From: Mycobacterium sp. 1274761.0
GTDB lineage: Bacteria; Actinomycetota; Actinomycetes; Mycobacteriales; Mycobacteriaceae
Length of the DNA: 64,000 nucleotides
NCBI RefSeq assembly: GCF_001668615.1
Contig: NZ_LZMC01000082.1
Location: 30,857-94,856, forward strand
Direction of reading: 5' to 3'
Shown piece after piece: positions 8,704 to 17,493 of the stretch (positions within the stretch are counted from its first letter, which is position 1; each line of letters starts with the position of its first letter). Made by a program: the position numbers and the translations under genes. A model generated the notes under the pieces. The model saw nothing but the letters and a program-made list of their open reading frames with translations, had not been told where the DNA came from and ran no database searches.

Positions 8704-11170
8704 CGGAACGCCGATTGCGTTCACGCAGCCACGTTCGCGCCGCGTTCAGCGCGCGGGTGAGCAGCACGCCCACGACGATCGCGCCGACGACACCGAGCAA
8801 TGGATGCGCGTCGAACAACGGATACACCTGGTAGTGCGTCAGGTAGGTGTACAGCGAGGCTTCGGCCACCGTGCCGGCGACGGCGGTCAACCAGGCCGGG
8901 CAGCGGATTGCGGGCAGCCAGATCAGCAGCAGGAGGCCCGCCAGCACCAGCACTTCTCGGTGGGTGTTGTCGAAGTAGCCGTGCAGGCTGACGATCAGCG
9001 CCAGCGTCACCGCGAGCCGCTGCCACACCGCTGACGACTTCGCCGCGGCCCAGCCGACCGCGAAGAACCAGAACGCCAAGACGGTGAACCAGGCGTCGTG
9101 GCCGAAGTTCAGGCCCAGCAGGTCGTAGCGCAGCGCCAAGCCGACGGACAGGAAGGCCGCGGCGAACGCGAAGGGGTGGCGCCGCTCCACCCGGTCGGCC
9201 GCCGGTAGCCAGCACACGGCGGTCAGCGCGAGCAGAATCCAGACGAGCACCTCGACGAACCACAACCGTCCCGCGGTCATGCTGCTGGCCGGACCGAAGA
9301 ACTTCTCGATCAACAGCAGGTTCGTCCAGTGGTAGTCGTCGGTGATCAGCAGCGCGGTTGCGATCCAAATCATCGACGGCACGACGATCCAGCCGATCGT
9401 GTTGCGCAGGTGGCGAACTCGATTGGGCCGCGCGACCGGGGTCAGGCAGAACCGGCCGAAGTTGTAGCCGGCGATCCCGAGCAGAAGATGCGCGCCGCCC
9501 CACATCTCGTACAGCGTGGCGTGCGATCCGACGATCAACACTATGGCGGCCGCGCGCAGCGCCACACTGGTCTCGAGGGTGGCGCCCAGCCACGTCCACC
9601 GCCGCCGCTCCGGCGGGGTGGTGCGCTCCAGTTCGGCCAATGACCGTCGTTGCCAGTCGCCCGGCAGCCGGCCGAGGGCCCGCTCGAGCCGGACCGACAT
9701 GGCCACATACGACAGCGAGTTGCCGCCGAGGTCGACGAAGCTTTGATCGGAGCGGATGGTGCGCGCGTCGATCTGTAAGACGTCGGCGAACAACGTCCGC
9801 AGATCCCGCGGCGACTGTGCGGTCTCATCACGGCGACGGGCGGCGAGGCGGATCGCGTGATAGTCGGGTTTACCCGAGGGCAGCAGGGGAAGTTCGGCCA
9901 TGGTGACCGCGCGGACGGCCGCAGCCGGAAGCCCGGAGGCCGTCACCGCGAGACGCTGGACGGTGTGCCCCTCGGATCCGGCAGTGGCCACCACGAGCCG
10001 TTCGTCGTCGTCGATGCAGAACGCTGTCACCCCGTCGGCGCTGAGCGCGGACTCAACCCGCTGCAGGTCGATGCGCAACCCGTACAGCTTGACGAAACGA
10101 CTTGTGCGGCCGATAACTTCGTAGAGACCGTCGGGCGTACGACGCGCGACGTCTCCGGTGTGCAACGTGTCGACCGTGTTACCGAGCGCCAGATCCGACG
10201 CGGTGCGCGCGTAGCCCATCATCACGTTCGCGCCGTGATAGACCAGCTCGCCGACTTCGGGATCCGTCCAGCCGTCGAGCGGCTCGATGGTGAACGAGCC
10301 GCCCGGGATGGGCCGGCCGATCGCGGTCGGATGTGACTGCGCGAGATCCGGTGGCAGATAGGCCATCCGAGCGGTGGCTTCCGTCGCGCCGTACATGACG
10401 AACAGCTGCCAGCCCTTCTCGTCGCCCAGCGCGGCGAACCTGCGGACGCGGTCGGGCGACAGCCGTCCGCCCGCCTGGGTGACATAGCGAAGGTCGGGCA
10501 GCTCGATGCCGTCGAAGCCAACGCGTTCGAGCATCTCGAACGTGTAGGGCACGCCGGCGAACGATGTGCCGCGATGCCGACTGAACAGCGACCAGAAGTC
10601 GGCGTCGACGACCGAGAGATCGGTGAGGATCAGTCCGGCCCCGCGAAGCAGGTGGCTGTGGATGACCGACAGGCCGTAGCAATAGGACATTGGCAGAGTG
10701 GTTGCGGCCCTGTCGGTTTCCTCGATATCGAGGTACTCGGCTATGGCGGTCGCGTTCGCTATGAGGTTCTCGCGGGACAGTCGCACGAGCTTTGGCGAGC
10801 CGGTGCTGCCCGACGTCGACAACAGCAGCGCGAGATCGCGATGCAGCCGGTGACCACTTTCGGGGCGCATCTGGTGGATACCGTCGGCATCGATGACGAC
10901 GTCGGGGTCGTATGACCGCATCATCGTCGCGTGGCTGCCCCCCGCCGACACCGGCAACACGACGTGGCCGCCGGTGAGTGCCCCGAGGTAGTGGATGAGC
11001 GTCGCGAGGTCGTTGCGCGTCTCCAACAGCACCAGCCTGCGGGTCTCGCCCAGTGCGGCGGCGACGGTGGACACCTTTTCGGCCAGGTCGGCGTAGGTCA
11101 GCGACGCGGTATCCGTCAGCGCTGCAACACGATCGCCGTGGTCCCGCAGATAGTGGACAAGCGGGCTCAC
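8672..11170 (-). CDS. Adenylation / carrier / membrane acyltransferase-3 fusion protein
   Basis: An 832-aa three-part protein. Residues 1 to about 445 are an AMP-forming adenylation domain: P-loop STSGSTGSPK at 118-127, YGATE near 260, HTGD near 337, and catalytic Lys434 in PSGKPD. Residues about 450-520 are a peptidyl-carrier domain whose phosphopantetheine site is Ser485 in LGGNSLSY. Residues about 530-815 are a polytopic acyltransferase-3 (OafA-type) domain opening with the His550 motif (VGSHA). No condensation or thioesterase domain is present. The likely job is to activate an amino or other acid, load it on the carrier, and pass it in the membrane to a glycan, lipid or siderophore acceptor. 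Its GTG overlaps the ABC ATPase stop (GTGA), placing it last in the iron operon. Confidence 0.87.
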   Translation of the reverse strand: MSPLVHYLRDHGDRVAALTDTASLTYADLAEKVSTVAAALGETRRLVLLETRNDLATLIHYLGALTGGHVVLPVSAGGSHATMMRSYDPDVVIDADGIHQMRPESGHRLHRDLALLLSTSGSTGSPKLVRLSRENLIANATAIAEYLDIEETDRAATTLPMSYCYGLSVIHSHLLRGAGLILTDLSVVDADFWSLFSRHRGTSFAGVPYTFEMLERVGFDGIELPDLRYVTQAGGRLSPDRVRRFAALGDEKGWQLFVMYGATEATARMAYLPPDLAQSHPTAIGRPIPGGSFTIEPLDGWTDPEVGELVYHGANVMMGYARTASDLALGNTVDTLHTGDVARRTPDGLYEVIGRTSRFVKLYGLRIDLQRVESALSADGVTAFCIDDDERLVVATAGSEGHTVQRLAVTASGLPAAAVRAVTMAELPLLPSGKPDYHAIRLAARRRDETAQSPRDLRTLFADVLQIDARTIRSDQSFVDLGGNSLSYVAMSVRLERALGRLPGDWQRRSLAELERTTPPERRRWTWLGATLETSVALRAAAIVLIVGSHATLYEMWGGAHLLLGIAGYNFGRFCLTPVARPNRVRHLRNTIGWIVVPSMIWIATALLITDDYHWTNLLLIEKFFGPASSMTAGRLWFVEVLVWILLALTAVCWLPAADRVERRHPFAFAAAFLSVGLALRYDLLGLNFGHDAWFTVLAFWFFAVGWAAAKSSAVWQRLAVTLALIVSLHGYFDNTHREVLVLAGLLLLIWLPAIRCPAWLTAVAGTVAEASLYTYLTHYQVYPLFDAHPLLGVVGAIVVGVLLTRALNAARTWLRERNRRSATADPVPALR

Positions 11171-12243
11171 CTCAGCGCGACCCCGTTACCGATCACCTCG
11201 ATGCGCACCTTCGCGTCGATCGGCGGCGGGTTGAGACTGTGCTGTCGCACGATGATCGGCGCGATATCGGCGCCCGGGTCGATCGTCAGGAGCACGTCGT
11301 GTCCCAGGAACTCCGTCGCCATCACTGTGCCGACGCTGTCGCGATGATCGCTGTCTCCTTCGCCCTTCACGTGCGCGACGTCGGAAACCTGCTTTGCAAC
11401 AAGCTGTTCCGGCCGCAGCGCCAACGTCGCCGGGCCGTCGAGGGCGGAGGCCTGCACCGGCACCAGGCCCAGAGCGCACTCGGCGACACCGGAGGACACG
11501 GTGCACGGAACGGCGATGCAGTCACCGAGGAACTCCGCGGTGAAGCGGTCGTTGGGGGTGCGGTACACGTCCTGTGGTGCGCCGACCTGAGTGAACCGCC
11601 CGTCGCGCATGACCGCAATCTGGTCGGCGATCGACAGTGCTTCTTCCTGATCGTGCGTTACCAGCAGCGTGGTCACGCCTGCGTCGGCGAGCAACCCGGC
11701 GACCGCCTTGCGGGTGGAGGCACGCAGTCCCGTGTCCAATGCGCTGAACGGTTCGTCGAGCAACATCAGCACCGGCTTGCGGGCCAATGCTCGCGCCAGT
11801 GCGACACGCTGCTGCTGACCACCCGAGAGCTCATGGGGTCGGCGCGACGCGAATGACGGCTCGAGAGAGACGGTTTCAAGCAACTCGCCGATGCGGGCGC
11901 GCACCTCACGGCTGCGCGGCGAACCCGGCAGTCCGTAGGCGATGTTCTGGCCGACGGTGAGATGCGGGAACAGCGCGCCGTCCTGCGCGACGTAGCCGAC
12001 ACTGCGCCGGTGAGGTGCGACCGAACGCTCGGAACCGGCCACCGGTTTGCCGGCGATCGTGACGGTGCCCGTGTCAGGCGTCTCGAACCCGGCGACTAGC
12101 CGCAACAGCGTGGTCTTGCCGCAACCGGACGACCCAACCACGACGGTGGTGCTGCCCGCGGCCACGGTGAGGTCGATGTGGTCGAGAACGGTGTGGCCGT
12201 TGAAGGACTTGGCCAGACCGCGGACGTCGAGCATGGCGGTCAT
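11167..12243 (-). CDS. ABC transporter ATPase, ferric iron (FbpC/AfuC) type
   Basis: A 358-aa ATP-binding subunit. The first ~240 residues hold Walker A GSSGCGKTT, the Q-loop QDGALFPHLTVGQN, the signature LSGGQQQRVALARAL, Walker B LMLLDEPFSALD and the switch His in LLVTHDQEEA. A C-terminal TOBE-like regulatory domain follows (ALRPEQL, FLGHDV). This plan is that of the iron(III), molybdate and spermidine importer group. It overlaps the permease stop and the downstream fusion gene by 4 nt each. Iron is inferred from the binding protein and the iron box. The name fbpC is avoided because it means antigen 85C in mycobacteria. Confidence 0.9.
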   Translation of the reverse strand: MTAMLDVRGLAKSFNGHTVLDHIDLTVAAGSTTVVVGSSGCGKTTLLRLVAGFETPDTGTVTIAGKPVAGSERSVAPHRRSVGYVAQDGALFPHLTVGQNIAYGLPGSPRSREVRARIGELLETVSLEPSFASRRPHELSGGQQQRVALARALARKPVLMLLDEPFSALDTGLRASTRKAVAGLLADAGVTTLLVTHDQEEALSIADQIAVMRDGRFTQVGAPQDVYRTPNDRFTAEFLGDCIAVPCTVSSGVAECALGLVPVQASALDGPATLALRPEQLVAKQVSDVAHVKGEGDSDHRDSVGTVMATEFLGHDVLLTIDPGADIAPIIVRQHSLNPPPIDAKVRIEVIGNGVALR

Positions 12244-13817
12244 GCCGCGGCCGCCTTCGTCGACTGCCGGAACAGGATCAACGTGACGGGTATGGCGAGG
12301 ACCACGAGCGCGAACGCGTATGGTGCAGCGGCGGCGTAGTCCAGCTCGCTGCTGAACGACCAGAACAGCATCGACAACGTTCTGGTTCCGGTGGGCGCCA
12401 GCAGCAGTGTAGCAGTCAATTCCGTTGCCACAGCGACGAATACGAATGCCGCTGCTGCGGCTGCGGCCGGCGCGGTCAGCCGCAGGGTGACCCGCAAGAA
12501 CGTGGCGGTGGGCGACTTGCCCAGGGTGCGGGACGCCTCTTCCAGACCGGGCGGAACCTGGGCAAGCCCCGCGCGGACGTTGACCAGGGCGCGCGGCATG
12601 AACAACAGCACGTAGGCGAACACGATCAGCGGCACCGATTGGTACAGCGGGCGGGCGAAGTGGATGGCCACGGTCACCAGCGCCAGCGCGGTGACGATGC
12701 CGGGAAGCGAGCTGGTGATGTAGTTGGCGCCTTCCACTGCACGGGCTAGCACCCCGTGGGAGCGGACGGCCACCCAGGCGACGGGGAAGGCCAGCATCGT
12801 CGTCAGCACCGCGGCCACGGCCGCCAGCGCGACGGTCTGGCCGAGCGCGGTGGTGATCGCGGCGACATCCCAGGCGTCGGCGCCGCCGATCCACAGCCAC
12901 CGCAGGATGGTCCACACCGGCACCCCGACCGCCAGCGCGATCAGAGCGGTGAGCGCGGCAATGGCCGGAATCTTGTTCCGGCCCAAATGGAGCGGGGCCG
13001 CGGCGCGGGGCGCGCCCGAACCGATCCTGGCGTACCGCGCGCCGCCGCGGGCGGCGGCCTCGACGACCAGCAGCACCAGGCACAGCACGACGAGGACGCC
13101 GGCGAGCATGCTGCCCGCCGCGCCGTCGAACGTGACCTGGAACTGCTGGAAGATCGCCACGGTGAAGGTATCGAACCGCACCATGGCGAACGCGCCGAAC
13201 TCGGCGAGCAGGTGCACGCCGATCAGCAGGCTGCCACCGAGGACCGCGAGCCTCAGCTGCGGCAGCACCACCCGGAAGAACACGCCGACGGTATCGGAAC
13301 CCAGCGCGCGGGCCGATTCCTCGACGGCGGGATCGAGGCGGCGCAGCGTGGCCGCCGCAGGCAGGTACATGAACGGGAAGTACGACAACGTGGTGACCAA
13401 CACGGCCGCCCAGAGGCCGTTCAACGACGGGATGACGCCCACCCACGCGTAGCTGTTGACGAAGGCCGGAACGGCAAGCGGCGCAACGAACAACGGCCGC
13501 CAGAAGTCCCGCCCCGGGAGGTCGGTGCGCTCGACCAGCCAGGCGACGCCCACCCCAAGCACCACACACAGCGGCACGGTGACCACGACCAGCGCGACGG
13601 TGTTTAACAGCAGCTCACCGACGCGCGGCCGTACCACCAGCTCGTAAGCGCGCGTCGGACCCACAGAGACCGCACCCCACACGACGTAGCCAAGCGGAAT
13701 GGCGGTGGCGGCGACCAATATTGCCACCGTGGCCGAGACCAGCGGGCCGGGCCGCGCAGCCTGCACCGCCCGCGGAGCGGGTGCCGCGGTGCGCAGGGCT
13801 GAGGGAGCGACGACCAC
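12240..13817 (-). CDS. ABC transporter permease, fused FbpB/ThiP type
   Basis: A 525-aa integral membrane protein made of two permease halves of about six helices each, as in FbpB and ThiP iron or thiamine importers. EAA-type loops that touch the ATPase are visible as EESARALGSDTVGVFFRVVLPQL in the first half and EEASRTLGKSPTATFLRVTLRL in the second. The GTG start follows the TAG of the binding-protein gene with no gap, and its end overlaps the ATPase start. This is the membrane channel of the importer; specificity comes from the neighbouring lipoprotein. Confidence 0.9.
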   Translation of the reverse strand: MVVAPSALRTAAPAPRAVQAARPGPLVSATVAILVAATAIPLGYVVWGAVSVGPTRAYELVVRPRVGELLLNTVALVVVTVPLCVVLGVGVAWLVERTDLPGRDFWRPLFVAPLAVPAFVNSYAWVGVIPSLNGLWAAVLVTTLSYFPFMYLPAAATLRRLDPAVEESARALGSDTVGVFFRVVLPQLRLAVLGGSLLIGVHLLAEFGAFAMVRFDTFTVAIFQQFQVTFDGAAGSMLAGVLVVLCLVLLVVEAAARGGARYARIGSGAPRAAAPLHLGRNKIPAIAALTALIALAVGVPVWTILRWLWIGGADAWDVAAITTALGQTVALAAVAAVLTTMLAFPVAWVAVRSHGVLARAVEGANYITSSLPGIVTALALVTVAIHFARPLYQSVPLIVFAYVLLFMPRALVNVRAGLAQVPPGLEEASRTLGKSPTATFLRVTLRLTAPAAAAAAAFVFVAVATELTATLLLAPTGTRTLSMLFWSFSSELDYAAAAPYAFALVVLAIPVTLILFRQSTKAAAA

Positions 13818-14852
13818 CTACAGCAAGCCCGCCTTCGTCATGAGATCGGTCACCTTCTGGGCATCCAGCGTCGACGGATCCACCTTCGGCGCCTGCAACG
13901 AATCAAGCGGCGGCAGGGCCGGATTCGCGGGCACGTTGCTGGCCACCGGGTACTCGAACGAGGTGCCCTTTTCGAGCACTTCCTGTCCGGTCTTGCCCGT
14001 GACGAACTTGATGAACTTCTGCGCCTCGTCGGCCTTCTTGCTCGACTTCAGCACGCCGCCGCCGGACAGACTGATGAATGCGCCGGGGTCTTCGTTCTTG
14101 AAGTAGTGCAACGCCGTATCGCCGCTGCCCTCTTTGGTCTTTGACTGATCGCGGAACCAGTAGTAGTGGTAGATGATGCCGCCGTCGACCTCACCGGCGT
14201 TGACGGCCTTCATCGTCGCGATGTTGTCGTTGTAGATCTTGGCGTTCGCTTTCATGCCGGCCAACCACTGGGCGGTAGCCGCTTCGCCCTTCAATTGCAG
14301 CAAGGCAGACACGATGGCCTGAAAGTCCGCCTTGGCGGGAGCGCCGCCCCATCGGCCCTTCCAGGCGGGCTGCTGGAGGTCCAGGATCGATTTGGGCAGT
14401 TGATCCGGCTGCACCTTCGTCGTGTTGTAGACGAAGACCGTGCTGCGCGCCGCGACGCCGGTCCACTTTCCAGTCGAGGGGCGGAATTGGGCGGGCACCT
14501 GGTCGAGGGTGTCGGAGTTCAACTCGGCGAACAGACCGGCCTTCTCCACCGCCGCCATGGCGGGGGAGTTCTCGGTGAGGAACACATCGGCCGGTGAGGA
14601 CTCGCCCTCGGCCACCAGTTGGTTGCCCAGCTCCGTGTCACCGCCCTGGCGGTAGGTGACCTTGATGCCGGTCTCCTTGGTGAAGGCGTCGATCCACTCC
14701 TTGGTGAGGGACTCGTGCTGAGCGTTGTAGACGAGCAGTTCGTCGTTGTCGCCCGATTTCGAGCACGCGGTCATCCCGAGAACGACAGTCACGATCGACA
14801 GGAGGGCGGCGATCCGCCCCCACGGCATTCTGCGGCGCTCGGGTGCTCGCAT
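13818..14852 (-). CDS. Iron(III)-binding lipoprotein of ABC importer
   Basis: A 344-aa extracytoplasmic solute-binding protein with a lipobox MTAC (Cys30) after a hydrophobic segment. The mature part begins ELLVYNAQHESLTKEW, typical of FbpA/FutA ferric-binding proteins. A tyrosine cluster YHYYW at residues 228-232 matches the ferric-ligand tyrosines of that family. ATG 14852 is chosen for the GAAGGA ribosome-binding site 8 nt upstream, giving a better signal peptide than the GTG further out. It is the first gene of the importer operon. An IdeR-like box lies 32-50 bp upstream, which implies iron repression. Confidence 0.9.
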   Translation of the reverse strand: MRAPERRRMPWGRIAALLSIVTVVLGMTACSKSGDNDELLVYNAQHESLTKEWIDAFTKETGIKVTYRQGGDTELGNQLVAEGESSPADVFLTENSPAMAAVEKAGLFAELNSDTLDQVPAQFRPSTGKWTGVAARSTVFVYNTTKVQPDQLPKSILDLQQPAWKGRWGGAPAKADFQAIVSALLQLKGEAATAQWLAGMKANAKIYNDNIATMKAVNAGEVDGGIIYHYYWFRDQSKTKEGSGDTALHYFKNEDPGAFISLSGGGVLKSSKKADEAQKFIKFVTGKTGQEVLEKGTSFEYPVASNVPANPALPPLDSLQAPKVDPSTLDAQKVTDLMTKAGLL

Positions 14853-14883
14853 CCAGGCGGTCCTTCCCGCGCCCACCGGCGCC

Positions 14884-14902
14884 TTTAGTGAGGTTTACCT
14901 AA
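14884..14902. promoter_or_regulatory. IdeR/DtxR-like iron box
   Basis: The 19-bp sequence TTTAGTGAGGTTTACCTAA matches the published DtxR/IdeR consensus TTAGGTTAGGCTAACCTAA at 13 of 19 positions when read on the minus strand, including an intact TTAGGT half. It lies between the divergent importer operon and the haemophore-like gene, 32 bp from the importer start and 153 bp from the other. One half-site is degenerate, so binding strength is uncertain. The surrounding ~200 bp (14853-15054) hold no other gene. Confidence 0.6.
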
Positions 14903-15054
14903 ATGAACATACCCGTAGGCGGGAGGCGCAGCGGCGGCCCCGTCGCGAAACAAAGCGCTTTCATAGCTGCGGCTTACGCCGGCACATCGTGGGTATCAGC
15001 GTGGAAGACTTTCAGTCAGCCTGGCCTGCTATGACGCGAGGGGATACCACTGCC

Positions 15055-15432
15055 ATGACCAAGCCCGAATCCGTACTTCGCCGTGCCATCGCCGGCGTGA
15101 TCGCCGCATCCGCACTCGGCGCCGGCATCGCCGCGCCGGCGGCAAGCGCCGCGCCGTGCACCGCAAGCGGTCTGTCCTCGACGGCCAGCGGAGTGCTGGC
15201 CTCGGCGGGCGCGTTTCTTGCCAACCACCCTGGCGCGGACGACGTGCTGACCAAGGCCGGTTCCCAGCCGACCGATGAGGCCAAGACCAACGTCCAGAAC
15301 TACTTCGCGGCACATCCTGGCGAGTTCCTGGAATTGAAGGGTATCGCGCAGCCCCTCACCGATCTGCGGGCCCAGTGCGGGGTCGCGGTGTCGCCGGGAC
15401 AGTTGGCCGCGCTTGTTGAGCAGTTCCAATAG
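15055..15432 (+). CDS. Secreted haemophore-like haem-binding protein (Rv0203-like)
   Basis: A 125-aa exported protein with a Sec signal peptide (about residues 1-32, ending ASAAP). The small mature helical domain carries one Cys pair (near positions 34 and 108). The pattern FLANHPGADDVLT, then AHPGEFLEL and PLTDLRAQCG, resembles mycobacterial haemophore haem-binding proteins such as Rv0203. The ATG at 15055 gives a compact signal peptide; ATG 15031 would add eight residues. It is divergent from the iron importer across the iron box, which supports an iron or haem acquisition role. Haem ligands cannot be assigned by eye. Confidence 0.8.
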   Translation: MTKPESVLRRAIAGVIAASALGAGIAAPAASAAPCTASGLSSTASGVLASAGAFLANHPGADDVLTKAGSQPTDEAKTNVQNYFAAHPGEFLELKGIAQPLTDLRAQCGVAVSPGQLAALVEQFQ

Positions 15433-15438
15433 AGGCGG

Positions 15439-16257
15439 CTACATCCTGCCGTGCCTGCTGCGCACGAAGCTGTAGGCGCCGAACGCGGCGATTCCGACCG
15501 CGGCGAGGATCAGCAGGAACTTGCCGAACGGTGCCTGCCCGAGCGTCTTGACTGCCGCATCGAGACCGGTGGACTTGGACGGGTCGGCCTGCAGGGTGGC
15601 GATCATGACCAGCAGGCCCGCACCGGCCAGCACGAGGCCCTTGGCCACGTAGCCCGTCACGCCGACAGCGGTGATCGCGGTGCCGCCCGACACGCGGAGG
15701 TCTTTGAGGAACTTCTTCGCAGCACCCTTGTATATGTGGTAGCCGCCGACAACGGCGAGGCCCAGGCCGACGGCGATCAACAGGGCCTTGCCCCAACCGG
15801 ATTGCATGAGCTGGGCCGACATTCCGGCGTTCTGTTGGCCGCTGGACTGTCCGCTGCCCATCGCAAAACGCGCCGCTGACACGGCGATTGCGAAGTTGAC
15901 GATCGCCAGCCCGAGCGACTTGACCCGCTTCCACGCCGCGGAGTCGCCCGCCTGCTGGCCGGATTTTTCACCGGGCTTGGATCCGACGACGGCCTCGCTG
16001 ACGCGCCACAGCCCCAGCGCCAGCAGGCCGACGGCGGAGACCCACAGCATGACCGCCCCGCCGGGTTGCTTGGCCAGCGTGGCTAGAGCGCCCGACTGGT
16101 CGGCGTTGCCGCTGGTGCCGAACGCCAGTCGCAGCACGATGAATGCGACGAGCAGGTGCAGTACCCCGCTGGCCGCGAAGCCGCCACGCGCCGCGTATTC
16201 GAACGCCTTGCTGTCGGTGGCTCTGTCGACGACCCCGTGTACTGACGCGTCGCTCAT
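15439..16257 (-). CDS. DUF1206 integral membrane protein
   Basis: A 272-aa protein with about six membrane helices arranged as three two-helix repeats, each opening with a basic/aromatic start: AARGGFAASGVLHL, WKRVKSLGLAIVNF and VTGYVAKGLVLAGAG. This triplicate layout is the DUF1206 family, whose function is unknown. ATG 16257 is preceded by GAGGAGG. It sits tail-to-tail with the haemophore-like gene (6 bp apart). Nothing in the sequence ties it to iron uptake. Confidence 0.85.
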   Translation of the reverse strand: MSDASVHGVVDRATDSKAFEYAARGGFAASGVLHLLVAFIVLRLAFGTSGNADQSGALATLAKQPGGAVMLWVSAVGLLALGLWRVSEAVVGSKPGEKSGQQAGDSAAWKRVKSLGLAIVNFAIAVSAARFAMGSGQSSGQQNAGMSAQLMQSGWGKALLIAVGLGLAVVGGYHIYKGAAKKFLKDLRVSGGTAITAVGVTGYVAKGLVLAGAGLLVMIATLQADPSKSTGLDAAVKTLGQAPFGKFLLILAAVGIAAFGAYSFVRSRHGRM

Positions 16258-16331
16258 GTCGACCTCCTCGCGGGGCCGAGTACCCAGATTTTGACGGCCG
16301 CGAAACTCTCGAGTCGGGGAAGCACAACGGC

Positions 16332-16594
16332 TCAGTCGCCGATGCGCTCCGCGGCGCCGATGAGCGCGTGGATCTGCACATAGATATCGCTGTAGTCGTC
16401 GCGGATGGCTTCGCGTGCCGACGCGACGTCCTTCGACGCCAGCAGTCGGACCGCGGCGCCAGCCCGGGTTTTCTGGTCGGTCGCCTCGGTGTAGGCCTGC
16501 AACTGATCCTCGAGTTGTTTCGCCGGTGGAACGCAAGCGGTCCGGACTGCGCCTCGCCGGTCTCCGTCGCCCCCTTCAAATTGGGCTGCGCCAT
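16332..16594 (-). pseudogene. Possible frameshifted small acidic protein gene
   Basis: Two reading frames look like the halves of one small gene. From ATG 16594 the frame reads MAQPNLKGATETGEAQSG with typical mycobacterial codon use, then loses it near 16530-16545. The -1 frame from there reads VPPAKQLEDQLQAYTEATDQ and continues as a credible helical protein to the TGA at 16332-16334. A single missing base near 16535 would explain this. Whether this is a real mutation, a sequencing error or two chance frames is open. The family is not recognised. No strong ribosome-binding site precedes the ATG. Confidence 0.4.
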
Positions 16595-16675
16595 GGTGGC
16601 TGACTGTACCGCCGTCGCCGTACCCCATTCGCTGAATGACGCGTGCGCACCTGCGGTTTCATCGACCGGGACGCG

Positions 16676-17392
16676 TTAACGGACGGCGACGCGGTCGAGG
16701 AGTTCGGCCACCTTGTGGGGTTCGGTGATCATCAGGTCGTGGCCGGTGTCGATGTCCCATACCCGCCCGTCGGCCTTCTCCCGCAGCCGGTCGACGTTGC
16801 GTAGCGACATGAAGGTCGTCGTGCTGATGTGCGATTGCGGAATCGACTGCAGCGCAGCGCTGTTCGTGAGCGTCAGGGGTTGTTCGAAGCATCGCCACGG
16901 ATGGGGTGTCAGCCGCTCGCGCATCCAGGACAGCGTGTCTGGATCCGTTACCCCGTAGAACGGCAGTGTCTCGTCGCTGGGAAACAGGCACATCTGCACG
17001 CCGTCGATGATCCGGCTGTCCAGCTGGGCGGCCGACATGAAGGGGCCCGCGATGTCCACGAGCGATTGGCCGTCTTTGGGCTCCATCGTGTCCAGGTAGA
17101 CGCGATGGGCGACGCGATCAGGTGCCCGGTCGGCGGCCCCTGTGATCACCACGCCGCCGTAGCTGTGCCCGACCAGGATGGCGTTCCGAAGGTCCTCGTA
17201 GTGCAGCACCGCAACGATGTCGTTGATGTGGCAGTCGAGGTCCACGTCGGCGCGGAACAGGTGGGCCCGCTCGCCCAGTCCGGTCAGCGTCGGGGTGTAC
17301 ACGTCGTGCCCGTGCTCCCGCAGAATGCGGGCGAGTGGCTGAAAACACCACCCGCCGTGGGCGCCGCCGTGGACCAGAACGAAAGTTGACAT
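16676..17392 (-). CDS. Alpha/beta hydrolase, methylesterase/hydroxynitrile-lyase-like
   Basis: A 238-aa cytoplasmic hydrolase. It begins STFVLVHGGAHGGWCF, with the oxyanion-hole sequence HGG. The nucleophile elbow is GHSYGG, and the C-terminal catalytic His is in DTGHDLMI followed by EPHKVAELL. This pattern fits the small esterases related to plant methyl-salicylate esterase and hydroxynitrile lyase. ATG 17392 is chosen over an upstream TTG. The substrate is unknown. It is divergent from the yraN-comM-dprA operon about 100 bp away. Confidence 0.85.
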   Translation of the reverse strand: MSTFVLVHGGAHGGWCFQPLARILREHGHDVYTPTLTGLGERAHLFRADVDLDCHINDIVAVLHYEDLRNAILVGHSYGGVVITGAADRAPDRVAHRVYLDTMEPKDGQSLVDIAGPFMSAAQLDSRIIDGVQMCLFPSDETLPFYGVTDPDTLSWMRERLTPHPWRCFEQPLTLTNSAALQSIPQSHISTTTFMSLRNVDRLREKADGRVWDIDTGHDLMITEPHKVAELLDRVAVR

Positions 17393-17493
17393 CAGGGCCA
17401 AACCCTATCCCTCGACCTGTGGATGAAGTCGGCATTGGGGATAAGTGCCGTCGCAAGCACTGCGATGTCGGCGGCGGGCTGCATCGTGACGGC

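Noticed and set aside
12756..13607. A 283-codon plus-strand open frame over the ABC permease
   Set aside because: The product is an Arg/His/Asp/Gln-rich string; the minus strand gives a clear two-half permease.
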